Below are positions 7,536 to 15,567 of a stretch of 38,413 bases of DNA, one piece after another (within the stretch, counting starts at the first letter, position 1; each line of letters opens with the position of its first letter). Source of the stretch: Pseudobdellovibrionaceae bacterium. Its GTDB lineage: Bacteria > Bdellovibrionota > Bdellovibrionia > Bdellovibrionales > JAMPXM01. Both the position numbers and the translations under genes were made by a program. The notes beneath the pieces were generated by a model, which saw only the letters and a program-made list of their open reading frames with translations, did not search any database and had not been told where the DNA came from. Location: assembly GCA_947462815.1 (NCBI GenBank), contig CANHQR010000034.1:1-38413 (forward strand), read 5' to 3'.

Positions 7536-8464
7536 AGATTTTGGTAACCGGCGGTGCCGGCTATATCGGTTCGATCTTGGTTCCTAAGTTGTTGGGTCTT
7601 GGCCATGAGGTCACTGTCGTCGACAACTTCATGTACAATCAGACGCCGCTCCTCGATGTGACCTTCGACGATAAGTTGACGATGGTTCGTGGCGATGTGC
7701 GTGATCATCAGATCATGAAGCCCTTGATGGCGAAAGCCGATGCGGTCCTGCCGCTGGCGTGCCTCACGGGTGCTCCGCTCTGTAAGCAAGATCCCATCGG
7801 CGCGCGGACCATCAACCACGATGCTGTGAAGATGTTGTTTGAGATGAAGTCGAAAGATCAAATGATGGTCTTTCCGTGTACGAACTCCGGCTATGGCGTT
7901 GGCGAAGCCGGCATTCATTGCGATGAGAACTCGGCGATGCGTCCCGTTTCTCTCTATGGGCAATTGAAAGTCGAGATCGAGAAGGTTCTTCTCGACTCCG
8001 GTCACGTGGCGACTTTCCGTTTGGCGACCGTGATGGGCACAAGCCCGCGCATGCGCTTGGACTTGCTCGTCAATGATTTCACCTATCGCGCCGTGAACGA
8101 TCGTTTCATCGTGCTGTTTGAGGCTCACTTCAAACGCAACTACCTGCACGTGCGCGATGCGGCCGATGCTTTCATCCACACGCTCAACAACTACGACAAA
8201 ATGAAGGGCCAGCCCTACAATGTCGGCTTGAGCGAAGCGAATCTCTCGAAGATGGAGCTTTGCTTGGCGATCAAAAAACAGATTCCTGAGTTCACCATCA
8301 TGGAATCCGAAATTGGTGAAGATCCTGATAAACGTAACTACATCATCTCGAATGCGAAGATCGAAGCGACAGGCTTCAAAGCCAAAGTCGGCTTGGATCA
8401 ATCGCTGCGCGAGCTGATCCGCGGCTTCAAGATCATCAAGCGCAACTCCTTTGCGAACATCTGA
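7532..8464 (+). CDS. NAD(P)-dependent sugar-nucleotide epimerase/dehydratase/reductase (extended SDR)
   Basis: This is an extended short-chain dehydrogenase. It has the Rossmann motif GGAGYIG (residues 7-13), the catalytic SLYGQLK with Y142-x3-K146, and the NYLHVRDAADAFIHTL segment typical of UDP-glucose-4-epimerase relatives. It is 310 aa long. Its ATG overlaps the stop of the radical SAM gene (ATGA at 7532), so it is the last, translationally coupled gene of the operon, and a strong terminator follows. In the model proposed here it would reduce a keto group, possibly that of a newly attached two-carbon side chain as YerF does in yersiniose synthesis. A 4-epimerase role is the main alternative. 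Confidence 0.85.
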   Translation: MKILVTGGAGYIGSILVPKLLGLGHEVTVVDNFMYNQTPLLDVTFDDKLTMVRGDVRDHQIMKPLMAKADAVLPLACLTGAPLCKQDPIGARTINHDAVKMLFEMKSKDQMMVFPCTNSGYGVGEAGIHCDENSAMRPVSLYGQLKVEIEKVLLDSGHVATFRLATVMGTSPRMRLDLLVNDFTYRAVNDRFIVLFEAHFKRNYLHVRDAADAFIHTLNNYDKMKGQPYNVGLSEANLSKMELCLAIKKQIPEFTIMESEIGEDPDKRNYIISNAKIEATGFKAKVGLDQSLRELIRGFKIIKRNSFANI

Positions 8465-8496
8465 TCCAGAGCCATCGGCTTCGATCGGCGAATGAG

Positions 8497-8528
8497 AAAC
8501 CCCGTGGGCGCGCCCCGCGGGGTTTTTT
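8497..8528 (+). terminator. Rho-independent terminator after the 2691-8464 operon
   Basis: AAACCCCG (8497-8504) pairs with CGGGGTTT (8518-8525). The stem extends inward through a wobble pair and GGG/CCC (8506-8508 with 8514-8516), with a 5-nt loop. A T-run (8523-8528) follows. It lies 33 bp after the SDR stop codon. Confidence 0.9.
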
Positions 8529-8591
8529 GTTGGTCTCCCTAATGAGATGTATGCAGTGAAAAAGTCGATTTCCACCTGCGACGCGCTGAGA

Positions 8592-8607
8592 ACTGACTCA
8601 GGTCAGT
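8592..8607. promoter_or_regulatory. inverted repeat in the promoter region of fcl
   Basis: ACTGAC-TCAG-GTCAGT has 6-bp arms and a 4-bp centre. It lies 21 bp before the fcl-like ATG, downstream of the terminator, so this short spacer (8529-8628) must hold the promoter of the fcl-gmhA unit. CTGACT could serve as a weak -35 with TAAATC at 8616-8621 as a poor -10. The ATG has no clear Shine-Dalgarno. Confidence 0.3.
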
Positions 8608-8628
8608 CTCCGGGCTAAATCTCTATTC

Positions 8629-9597
8629 ATGTTCAAACTTCAGTCTCAGCATAAAGTCTTCGTCGCCGGTCATCAGGGCCTTTTGGGCTCAGCTCTCGTT
8701 CGCGAACTGCGGCGGCGCGGTCACGACAACTTGATATTGCGTACACGCGCGGAACTCGACCTGCGAAACGAAGTCGCCACCGAGGCTTTCTTTCTTGAGC
8801 AAAAGCCGGATGTGGTGCTCTGTGCAGCGGCGGTCGTCGGCGGAATCCAGGCGAACTCGAGTTTTCCTGTAGAATTCAGCGTCGACAATATTCGGATCAC
8901 CACCAACATCATGCGCTCCGCTCATGCCGCCAACACAGAGAAGCTTGTCTATGTCGGTTCCAACTGCATGTATCCGCGCATCTGTGATCAGCCGATGGGC
9001 GAGTCCCTCATTTTGACTGGAGCGCTCGAGCCCACGAACGAGGCCTATGCTTTGGCGAAGCTGTCGGGCTACATCGAGGCCAAGGCCTACCACAAACAAC
9101 ATGGGCGTAAGTGGATCACCGTTATCCCCGCTTCGATGTATGGACCCAACGATAACTTTGATCCGGTTTTCTCCCATGTGGCTCCGGCTCTGCTCCTGCG
9201 CTTTCACAAAGCGAAGCGGGATCAGCTGAAGGAAGTGGTGATGTGGGGGACGGGTTCACCTCGCCGCGAGTTCCTCTTTGTCGACGATGCCGCGCAGATG
9301 ATCTTGGGGGCCTTGGAAGGCTATGCGGAACCGGAAGCACTCAATCTGGGTTTCGGCGACGACATCTCGATCAAAGAGTCGGCTGAAGTCGTCGCACGGG
9401 TGACGGGATTTCAGGGTGAACTCAATTGGGACACCTCGAAGCCCGATGGCGCGCCCCGAAAGTTGCTCGACTCACGACGGGCAGCGGCTCTGGGGCTCAA
9501 GCCTCGACTGAGTTTTGAGGAGGGCATGCGTCTCACCTACGACTGGTTGCAGAAGGCCGAACGCGAGGGTCAGGTTCGAGGGCATCGCCTCGCCTGA
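8629..9597 (+). CDS. fcl: GDP-L-fucose synthase-like 3,5-epimerase/4-reductase
   Basis: The family converts GDP-4-keto-6-deoxymannose to GDP-L-fucose by double epimerisation and NADPH reduction. Visible motifs are AGHQGLLGSALVR (cofactor), AAVVGGIQANSSFP, GSNCMYP, EPTNEAYALAKLSGY, YGPNDNFDPVFSHVAPALL, WGTGSPRREFLFVDDAA and KPDGAPRKLLDSRR. The catalytic Ser111, Cys113, Tyr140, Lys144 and His183 are all present. At 322 aa it matches E. coli Fcl (321). No gmd (4,6-dehydratase) is seen in the window. Since gmhA follows 112 bp downstream and hddA lies further on, the substrate may be a GDP-4-keto-heptose, as for the WcaG-like enzymes in Campylobacter heptose clusters, and not GDP-4-keto-6-deoxymannose. 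A third option is a ColC-like step on the product of the upstream 3-dehydratase. Confidence 0.85.
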   Translation: MFKLQSQHKVFVAGHQGLLGSALVRELRRRGHDNLILRTRAELDLRNEVATEAFFLEQKPDVVLCAAAVVGGIQANSSFPVEFSVDNIRITTNIMRSAHAANTEKLVYVGSNCMYPRICDQPMGESLILTGALEPTNEAYALAKLSGYIEAKAYHKQHGRKWITVIPASMYGPNDNFDPVFSHVAPALLLRFHKAKRDQLKEVVMWGTGSPRREFLFVDDAAQMILGALEGYAEPEALNLGFGDDISIKESAEVVARVTGFQGELNWDTSKPDGAPRKLLDSRRAAALGLKPRLSFEEGMRLTYDWLQKAEREGQVRGHRLA

Positions 9598-9709
9598 GCT
9601 TCGTCGAAATGAAGGGCGAACGCGGAAGGCGTGCGCCGCAGCATATTGCCAGAGTCGAGGCAATTTGAGATGGTGGGGTCCGATTGCAGCCCCGTGACTT
9701 GGAGGACTT

Positions 9710-10315
9710 ATGGCTTTGATGACGGATTTCAAAAGCTTTATCCAATCGGAGATCGAAGAGACGATTTCCACCAAAAAAATGCTGCTCGATTCGCCGCAGT
9801 TTTTGGCACAGATGGAAAAGGTGATCGAGGTCACGCTCCAGGCCTACAAGAACGGCCGCAAGACGCTGCTCGCGGGCAATGGTGGCTCGGCTGCGGATGC
9901 TCAGCATATTGCGGCAGAGTTTGTCTCTCGATTTTATTACGATCGCCCGGCGCTCCCATCGATCGCACTCACGACCGACACCTCGATCCTGACGGCCATC
10001 GGTAATGACTACGCCTACGAGAATTTGTTTTCACGCCAGATTGAGGCCCAAGCTGACAAGGGCGACGTGTTCATTGCGATCTCCACTTCAGGTGGTTCAA
10101 AAAATGTGATCAAAGCCATTGAGGCCGCTAAGAAAAAAGGTGTGATCACTGTGGCACTCACTTCCGCCAAGGGCCAAGCGATGGCGGCGATGTGTGACTA
10201 CGCCTTGATGGTACCCTCGAACTCAACACCGCGGATTCAAGAATCCCATATCGTCATTGGGCATATGCTCTGCGGTGCGATTGAGGCGGCCCTCTTTGAG
10301 CGCCCGACGAAGTGA
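9710..10315 (+). CDS. gmhA: phosphoheptose isomerase (sedoheptulose-7-phosphate isomerase)
   Basis: This is a SIS-domain enzyme that converts sedoheptulose-7-phosphate to D-glycero-D-manno-heptose-7-phosphate, the first step of heptose synthesis. [16 protein letters not shown] (from G56) and the isomerase signature [17 protein letters not shown] near the end are diagnostic of GmhA among SIS proteins. [10 protein letters not shown] binds the phosphate. The length of 201 aa is normal. GGAGG at 9701-9705 sits 4 bases before the chosen ATG; a second in-frame ATG at 9719 is possible. It is the natural partner of hddA (15568-16629, opposite strand). Being inside a polysaccharide cluster, it probably supplies heptose for the exported glycan, possibly in addition to a core-LPS copy elsewhere. 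Confidence 0.92.
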   Translation: MALMTDFKSFIQSEIEETISTKKMLLDSPQFLAQMEKVIEVTLQAYKNGRKTLLAGNGGSAADAQHIAAEFVSRFYYDRPALPSIALTTDTSILTAIGNDYAYENLFSRQIEAQADKGDVFIAISTSGGSKNVIKAIEAAKKKGVITVALTSAKGQAMAAMCDYALMVPSNSTPRIQESHIVIGHMLCGAIEAALFERPTK

Positions 10316-10325
10316 TGCTCGAACG

Positions 10326-11072
10326 GTGAGACGAGTTGTTACTCTTTTCGCTCTCGGCGTCATCCTGCCTTGTTTCGCCTTTGCTGGGGAACTGAGGGTG
10401 CAGCTTCAGGTGGAACCGGGACTTGAGCGCGCCGGCGATGCGTGGAAAGAGCCCTATAAGTTTCTGTTGCTCGCTCGCGCCGCAAATGCGGTTCCCGAGG
10501 CTCACGCATTCCGAAGTGTCGTCATCGGCCCAAATGGTGAGTTGCGTATCGCGAGTTTGGGCAACGGTTTCATCACAGATGCTCAGCTTCGCTCATTGGA
10601 TCCGCAAACGGGTGTGTTTGAAGTGAAGGCCAAGGTCAACATTCTCGGATTGCAAAAAGAGGTTGTGGGTCAGGCACGGGCCGACTTTTCCGAATTACAA
10701 AAGCATCAGCGAATCAACCTCTCCGTCGAAGTTCCAGATGCAGTTTTGGAGTTGGTGGCGCCTCGTGCCCAAAGGTTTTTCGGAAAAATCCTAACCCCTG
10801 AAATTCAAAGGCAGATGGTCGCCTACCTAAGTCAGGCGAAAGTGTTGAGCTCCGGAACCGTTGGTGACCTCAATTGGAAGCAAGTACTCACCGATGCTCA
10901 GGCCCAAAGTTGGAAGAACCCGGGTCGGGCACGTGAGTGTGAACCAGGGCTGATGCCGACTCGTTGGCAGCAGATTCAAGCGGGTTTTGTCTTCATCGTT
11001 TGGGCTTTGATCTTGCCGCTTGCCGCACTGACCGTGTTTTGGCGTTCAATTCGCCGTTCCCCTGAGAATTAG
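10326..11072 (+). CDS. secreted protein with C-terminal membrane anchor, function unknown
   Basis: I do not recognise a family. Starting from GTG at 10326 gives 248 aa with a clear signal peptide (basic RR, hydrophobic VVTLFALGVILPCFAF, likely cleavage after AFA). A mostly hydrophilic domain of about 180 residues follows, then a C-terminal transmembrane segment (FVFIVWALILPLAALTVFW) ending in a basic cytoplasmic tail (RSIRRSPEN). The open frame continues upstream to 10257, but that part overlaps gmhA in another frame and would bury the signal peptide. No good ribosome binding site is seen. The topology predicts a periplasmic domain anchored in the inner membrane. It lies 10 bp after gmhA and is probably cotranscribed. 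Confidence 0.65.
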   Translation: MRRVVTLFALGVILPCFAFAGELRVQLQVEPGLERAGDAWKEPYKFLLLARAANAVPEAHAFRSVVIGPNGELRIASLGNGFITDAQLRSLDPQTGVFEVKAKVNILGLQKEVVGQARADFSELQKHQRINLSVEVPDAVLELVAPRAQRFFGKILTPEIQRQMVAYLSQAKVLSSGTVGDLNWKQVLTDAQAQSWKNPGRARECEPGLMPTRWQQIQAGFVFIVWALILPLAALTVFWRSIRRSPEN

Positions 11073-11120
11073 GAAGCCAACCACTCCTGGATGCTCAAGG
11101 TGTCGACGTGCATGTGAAAT

Positions 11121-12464
11121 CTAGAGCAAGCGGCGAAACCCAAACTCCCAACACATCACCAAGATCTGTTGGGTCAGTGCCATAGCCGTCATATACAGAA
11201 TGAAGAGAGCGTGAAACACGCGCAACCAAACCCTCCCTTGGCGCCAATCGCTCTGGACGCGGGCGGCGTAAAGGAGAATTGCTGGTCCCACAATCCACCC
11301 GACAAGAAGTCCTGACTGTTTGCCGACAAAGTGATGGACGGCCGCATGTTGCTTCATCACGACGTACCAAGACACAGATGCAGCCAATAGAACATAGATC
11401 AGCTTTTTGAACTCTCGCAGCTTCGGAGAGGCCGAGCTCGTGGTGTTCACATCGCGAAACATAAAAATTCCGAGGAAGACCAGCGCAAAGCCCGTGATGT
11501 GAAAGTAGCGTTCGATCCGCTCGAGCGCCACCCAAGGGAGCTTGAGCAGATTGACGTCACCTGTGCGAACTGAGAGGGCTTCATGAAGATCTGTGAGCGC
11601 CAGAGACCAGCCACCTAAGAGCAGGGCGTTCAGATAGAGATGTGAAGCAAAGCTCACCACAAAAGCCGCACCCAAAACAAAATTAAGGGGCGCAAAGACT
11701 CGCCGCCAGCCTCTCTCAAAGATCATCGACAAGCCTACCGTCACAACAGCGAGGAATACGATGGGCTCAAACGAGGCGTGCCCTGTGAAAAAAGCCAAAA
11801 CGGCCAAACCGGCGATGCGCCACAGACCACGGCCAGAACTCTCTCCGGAGGCTGAAGATTGGAGGCGTTGGTAATGGGTGAGAAGACCGGCGAAGTAGAG
11901 CCATTTACTCAATTCTTCATAGGGATGCTTGTGTAGACCATCGGCCCAAGCGATGAAGTAGTTGGAGCTTACCAAAATCAACCAGGAAAGTGCGGCGGTC
12001 CGATCGGCGAACTCGAGAGATGAGAGACCCGCCCATTGAGAGTTTGCGCTTTCGCCCCAGTAGTGTCGCATCTGCTGGCGAAGAAAAAACCAAAGTGCGA
12101 CAGCTCCACAGAAACTGAGGGTGAGCGGAAACCAGCGAAGGTGGCGCTGGTCCGTTGAGCCGATCAGCCGTGCCACTATGCCGTGAAGCACATCGGGTAA
12201 AGCCGGATAGTGGAGGTAGGGCGTCGCTTGGATTTTTCCTTGCTCGGGATCATAGTTGTGCATGGGACGCAGTTTGGAGGCCCAAAGTCCGTGTTCGTAG
12301 AAGTAACGAACTGCTGAGAGAGTGTTGATGTCGCTGTAGCCATCGCCGCGCTGAAAGCTTCGACCGCCGGCTTCGTCATCGGACAGAATCAGTTGTGAAC
12401 GCACACTCACCAATACGAGCGCCAGAAGAAGAGTGATCCAGAGAACGCGCTGTGACCTAAACAT
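11121..12464 (-). CDS. polytopic GT-C-like membrane protein (ArnT/PMT-type glycosyltransferase candidate)
   Basis: This 447-aa protein has about ten hydrophobic segments. After the first one (VLWITLLLALVLVSVRS) comes an acidic first periplasmic loop (LSDDEAGGRSFQRGDGYSD) and the aromatic/proline pattern TPYLHYPALPDVLHGI. This arrangement is usual in GT-C enzymes, which transfer sugars from polyprenyl phosphate on the periplasmic side. ATG at 12464 is preferred over an upstream TTG (12509) because it places the first membrane helix at the N-terminus. It overlaps the preceding GT9 gene by 8 bases, so it is the last gene of a minus-strand operon. Donor and acceptor are unknown; a plain membrane protein of unknown function is the alternative. 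Confidence 0.65.
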   Translation of the reverse strand: MFRSQRVLWITLLLALVLVSVRSQLILSDDEAGGRSFQRGDGYSDINTLSAVRYFYEHGLWASKLRPMHNYDPEQGKIQATPYLHYPALPDVLHGIVARLIGSTDQRHLRWFPLTLSFCGAVALWFFLRQQMRHYWGESANSQWAGLSSLEFADRTAALSWLILVSSNYFIAWADGLHKHPYEELSKWLYFAGLLTHYQRLQSSASGESSGRGLWRIAGLAVLAFFTGHASFEPIVFLAVVTVGLSMIFERGWRRVFAPLNFVLGAAFVVSFASHLYLNALLLGGWSLALTDLHEALSVRTGDVNLLKLPWVALERIERYFHITGFALVFLGIFMFRDVNTTSSASPKLREFKKLIYVLLAASVSWYVVMKQHAAVHHFVGKQSGLLVGWIVGPAILLYAARVQSDWRQGRVWLRVFHALFILYMTAMALTQQILVMCWEFGFRRLL

Positions 12465-13713
12465 GGAGAGCTCGAGGTTGGTTCTGGTCAGGGTCGTAAA
12501 CCCAAACAAGTGCTGATTTTTCTCGGCTCGTCGAGAGGCTCTGCGTAGGAACTGAGCGAGTGTCCTCGGGAAGCGATCTCACCACAAAGTCGACGACTTG
12601 GATCAACTCATCTTTAAAAGACATGCAGTGATTCTGTCCCCGGCATGGCGGAGACTGCGTGAAGTGCACACAGGGTGAACACGAGACCTGCCGAGAGAGC
12701 TGAAGTTCGTTGAGCGAGAGAGGGCGAAGCAGTGAATCCTGGCGCGTAGGTCCCCAGAAGCCGACAACCGTGGGTGTGAGGGCACGGGCAAAGTGGAGGA
12801 GTGCGGAATCGATTCCGAGATAAACCGAGGATCTCCCGAGTTCGCGGAGAGATTCGCGAAGATTCAGCTCGCCACATTTGTTATGGACGCTCCCTTTGAG
12901 CTGACTTTTCGAACGAATTTCCTCCGCGAGCGCACGATCTCCTGGTCCTCCGAGGAAGACGAACTCCGTCGCCGGTCGCTGTCGCTCGATGCCCTGGAGG
13001 ATTCGCACCCAGGCGTCGACATCGAGTTGTCTTTCAAGCGCCAAATCCGAGCACCCGACGCCCAGCGCGACTTGCTGGGGGCGCCGAGAATCAAGCTGCA
13101 GTTGGGTTCTTAAGTTTTGATAGGTCGCATCGACAGAGGACGATCGGCCATCAATGAGTCGCGGAAGTGCATCGTAGGATTCAAAGATTCGGCCGAAGGG
13201 GTTCACATAAACCGCGTGAGTGTAGAGCCGTCGACGCCAAAGTGAAGCGTGATCGACAAGGCCGATCCGATTCCGCACGCCTGCGGCCGTCGTGAGCAAA
13301 GTTGTGAGCCGCGAGTGAACCTCCAAGTCCACACTGAGGTCGGCTTCTTGCCAAAGAAAGCGCGCCGCTGCGAGCCCTGTGCGCAAGAGCGAGGCCAAAC
13401 TTCGATCATCAATCACGACAATGCGATCAAAGACTCCCATCGTTTTGACGAAGCCTTCCACGCTTCGACTGCAAACGATGGAGATCTGCCGACCCGGTTG
13501 ACCTCTCTGAATCGCCTCGATCGCCGGGAGCGCGATAAAGATGGAGCCGCCCCCTAGCAGTTTAACGAAGGCGATGTGCTGAGAAGCATGCAAGGCCTCA
13601 TTGGAGTGATCCCGCCGTAAGATGAGTGCGGCAAGACGAACGAGGGGATAGATCAAGCCGATCAAGAGATTGCCGACGTAGAAATCGATCTGTTTGCGTA
13701 AATGGAGGGTCAT
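12457..13713 (-). CDS. glycosyltransferase family 9 (heptosyltransferase-like)
   Basis: This is a GT-B enzyme of the ADP-heptose:LPS heptosyltransferase family. An N-terminal FVKLLGGGSIFIALPAIEAI, the central FVFLGGPGDRALAEEI and the C-terminal YLGIDSALLHFARALTPTVV and GFWGPTRQDSLLRPL are the family hallmarks. A cysteine-rich tail (SCSPCVHFTQSPPCRGQNHC) is also common in GT9. ATG at 13713 is preferred over the upstream codon at 13743 because it overlaps the stop of the preceding gene as ATGA, giving 418 aa. With gmhA and hddA nearby, the donor could be a nucleotide-activated heptose. If activation goes through HddA the donor would be GDP-D,D-heptose and not ADP-L,D-heptose, which is an inference. 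Confidence 0.85.
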   Translation of the reverse strand: MTLHLRKQIDFYVGNLLIGLIYPLVRLAALILRRDHSNEALHASQHIAFVKLLGGGSIFIALPAIEAIQRGQPGRQISIVCSRSVEGFVKTMGVFDRIVVIDDRSLASLLRTGLAAARFLWQEADLSVDLEVHSRLTTLLTTAAGVRNRIGLVDHASLWRRRLYTHAVYVNPFGRIFESYDALPRLIDGRSSSVDATYQNLRTQLQLDSRRPQQVALGVGCSDLALERQLDVDAWVRILQGIERQRPATEFVFLGGPGDRALAEEIRSKSQLKGSVHNKCGELNLRESLRELGRSSVYLGIDSALLHFARALTPTVVGFWGPTRQDSLLRPLSLNELQLSRQVSCSPCVHFTQSPPCRGQNHCMSFKDELIQVVDFVVRSLPEDTRSVPTQSLSTSREKSALVWVYDPDQNQPRALHV

Positions 13714-15392
13714 GATGGGTCGGCTTTCTCGTCGGGAGCCCAAAGCTCAAAGGTGCAATCGTCTCGATAAACTCGTTTCCATTTTTGACCGCTCGGGCTC
13801 GTCGTCTCCGATTTTTTCCAGAAGAATCGATAGAAGTTTCGTGTCGCTTCGGGGTCCTTGAGGTGATTCACAAATCCCGGCGAGCCGCCTTCTTCGCGAG
13901 GTAGGTACATCTGATAGTACTCGCTCTTCAGAGCGATCAGGCGAACCTTCTCGGTCCATCGATCCGGAGTCATCTCCCAGGCCATGCGAATTTCGCGATC
14001 ATGGAAGAGGTGTGAATAAGGAATATAGGGATCGACCAAAATCGCTTCGCTCTGCTTCGTTTGTCGAAGAGCCTCGGCATTGACGAGCTGTTCGACCTGC
14101 CGAGCCTCGGGCCGGCAACGCTGCAACAGAGCGAACTGTTCTGTCCACGCCTGGGGAGTTCCGACGATGGCATAAGGTAAGAGAATGAAAGTTGCGAGTT
14201 GGACCCAAGCGTTGGTCAGCCAGCGGTTGATTCCTGCTTGGTGTCGGTCATTGACTCGAGATTGTAGGGCCGCTCGCAGTCCCAAAGATCCGACGACGAG
14301 AAACGCGGCGACGAAGGGAAAGGGGTACCAGGTGTTCGGCGAGACCACGTTCTGACTCACGAGATAGATCCAGCCGCACAAGATCGCGAAGGCCAACCTC
14401 AGCCACGCGACCCAGCTCCAGGCGAGGGTAAAGGGTCGTCCTGCCCCCCCAAGCACGAGCGTTGCGAGAGCCAGCGTCAGAGCCGGCCATGTGAGCTGCT
14501 CGCGAAAGAGCTGAAGCCATCCGACAAAGGAGTCCCAAGTTCCCGGCAGGACGTTTCGTTTCTGCTCGAGGAGAAACTCGATCACGCCGAGAAAGTTAAA
14601 GCTCTGAGGGAACCCCACCGCCAAATAGGTCATTGAGGCGATCCCGATTGTGACCAGCAGTTCACGCCAACGAAAGGCCCACGATGGCTCGCGACGTAGG
14701 AAGAGCAAGAGAAGACCCGGAATAAAGGTGATCACCGACATCTTCGTTGCCGTCGCGAGCCCCCAGCACACAGCCATCCAGCACCGGTCCGCAGAATTCT
14801 CGGATTGCAGCCAAACCCAAGTTCGCCAAGTCGCGAATCCGACGAGTGCCGCAAAGAGGTGATCAGGATGGGGTCGCAAAATCATCTCGGTCCAAGTTCC
14901 GTTCGCAGTGAAGGCTGTCAGCAGCATTGAAGTCGTAAGAATGCGTGCAAACAGAGACTCCGTCACCAGCATCGCCAAAAGCGCGCAAAGACCGACCAGC
15001 GAAAGATACGAGACCAACGTCAGCAGAAAGTGATGAGAGCGCTCCCGGGCCTGGAGAAGTTGAATTTCTCGCTCGACGCCGCTGGCTTCCGAAGCCGGAG
15101 TGGGTTGAGCGCCCAAGTGATGAAGAATACGTACGGCGCGATAATAGAGCGGACCATAGGGGCGCCAGCCATTGTCGTCGTAGAGTTTGGTTTGTTCGGC
15201 CGTCCCGACCGCGACGCCTCCGTCATTATCGATGGCGGCGATGACGGCGCGAGTGTCCATGTTACGCGCCAAAAAACCGATCTGAACGGACATCTGGGCG
15301 ATCAGCGCGAAGATCGCCAGGAGGACAGCTGCCGTGGTGAGGCGATGATCGTAGCCCTTCTCCCAAAACCTGCTCCACCAGCTCTTGCTCAT
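13710..15392 (-). CDS. polytopic GT-C-like membrane protein
   Basis: This 560-aa protein has roughly ten hydrophobic helices. The first (TTAAVLLAIFALIAQMSVQI) is followed by a periplasmic loop with acidic residues and YDDNGWRPYGPLYYRAVRIL. The loop resembles the acceptor/donor loop of GT-C transferases and the analogous HYPALPD loop of the protein at 11121-12464. The hydrophilic C-terminal ~150 residues are probably periplasmic (DPYIPYSHLFHDREIRMAWE). ATG at 15392 is chosen because GAGGG precedes it; a GTG at 15425 is possible. The stop overlaps the GT9 start (ATGA). It likely transfers a lipid-linked sugar, but the substrate is unknown. Confidence 0.65.
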   Translation of the reverse strand: MSKSWWSRFWEKGYDHRLTTAAVLLAIFALIAQMSVQIGFLARNMDTRAVIAAIDNDGGVAVGTAEQTKLYDDNGWRPYGPLYYRAVRILHHLGAQPTPASEASGVEREIQLLQARERSHHFLLTLVSYLSLVGLCALLAMLVTESLFARILTTSMLLTAFTANGTWTEMILRPHPDHLFAALVGFATWRTWVWLQSENSADRCWMAVCWGLATATKMSVITFIPGLLLLFLRREPSWAFRWRELLVTIGIASMTYLAVGFPQSFNFLGVIEFLLEQKRNVLPGTWDSFVGWLQLFREQLTWPALTLALATLVLGGAGRPFTLAWSWVAWLRLAFAILCGWIYLVSQNVVSPNTWYPFPFVAAFLVVGSLGLRAALQSRVNDRHQAGINRWLTNAWVQLATFILLPYAIVGTPQAWTEQFALLQRCRPEARQVEQLVNAEALRQTKQSEAILVDPYIPYSHLFHDREIRMAWEMTPDRWTEKVRLIALKSEYYQMYLPREEGGSPGFVNHLKDPEATRNFYRFFWKKSETTSPSGQKWKRVYRDDCTFELWAPDEKADPS

Positions 15393-15480
15393 CTTGCCCT
15401 CGAGTCGGAATGAAGACTTCAACACACCTGCGTTCAGCGAGCGCGATTCAATTTTGAACGAGCCAAATCGATAGAGCTAA

Positions 15481-15544
15481 AGAGAGGATCGGGCAAGCCT
15501 CTCTGCTCTGAGTCTCGGTCGGTGGAGCGGCAGAGCCGAGGCTC
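15481..15544 (-). terminator. two adjacent hairpins downstream of hddA
   Basis: The outer pair is AGAGAGG (15481-15487) with CCTCTCT (15498-15504). The inner pair is GAGTCTCGG (15510-15518) with CCGAGGCTC (15536-15544), which has one mismatch. On the minus strand the first hairpin is followed only by CTTTAGCTC-like sequence, so it is a weak terminator at best. It may attenuate readthrough from hddA into the 13710-15392 gene. Confidence 0.4.
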
Positions 15545-15567
15545 CGCGCAAATTTTCTTGGGCTAAT

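Noticed and set aside
7484-8575. 363-codon minus-strand open frame opposite the SDR gene
   Set aside because: It is antisense to a well-supported SDR with cofactor and catalytic motifs, and it reads across the operon terminator.
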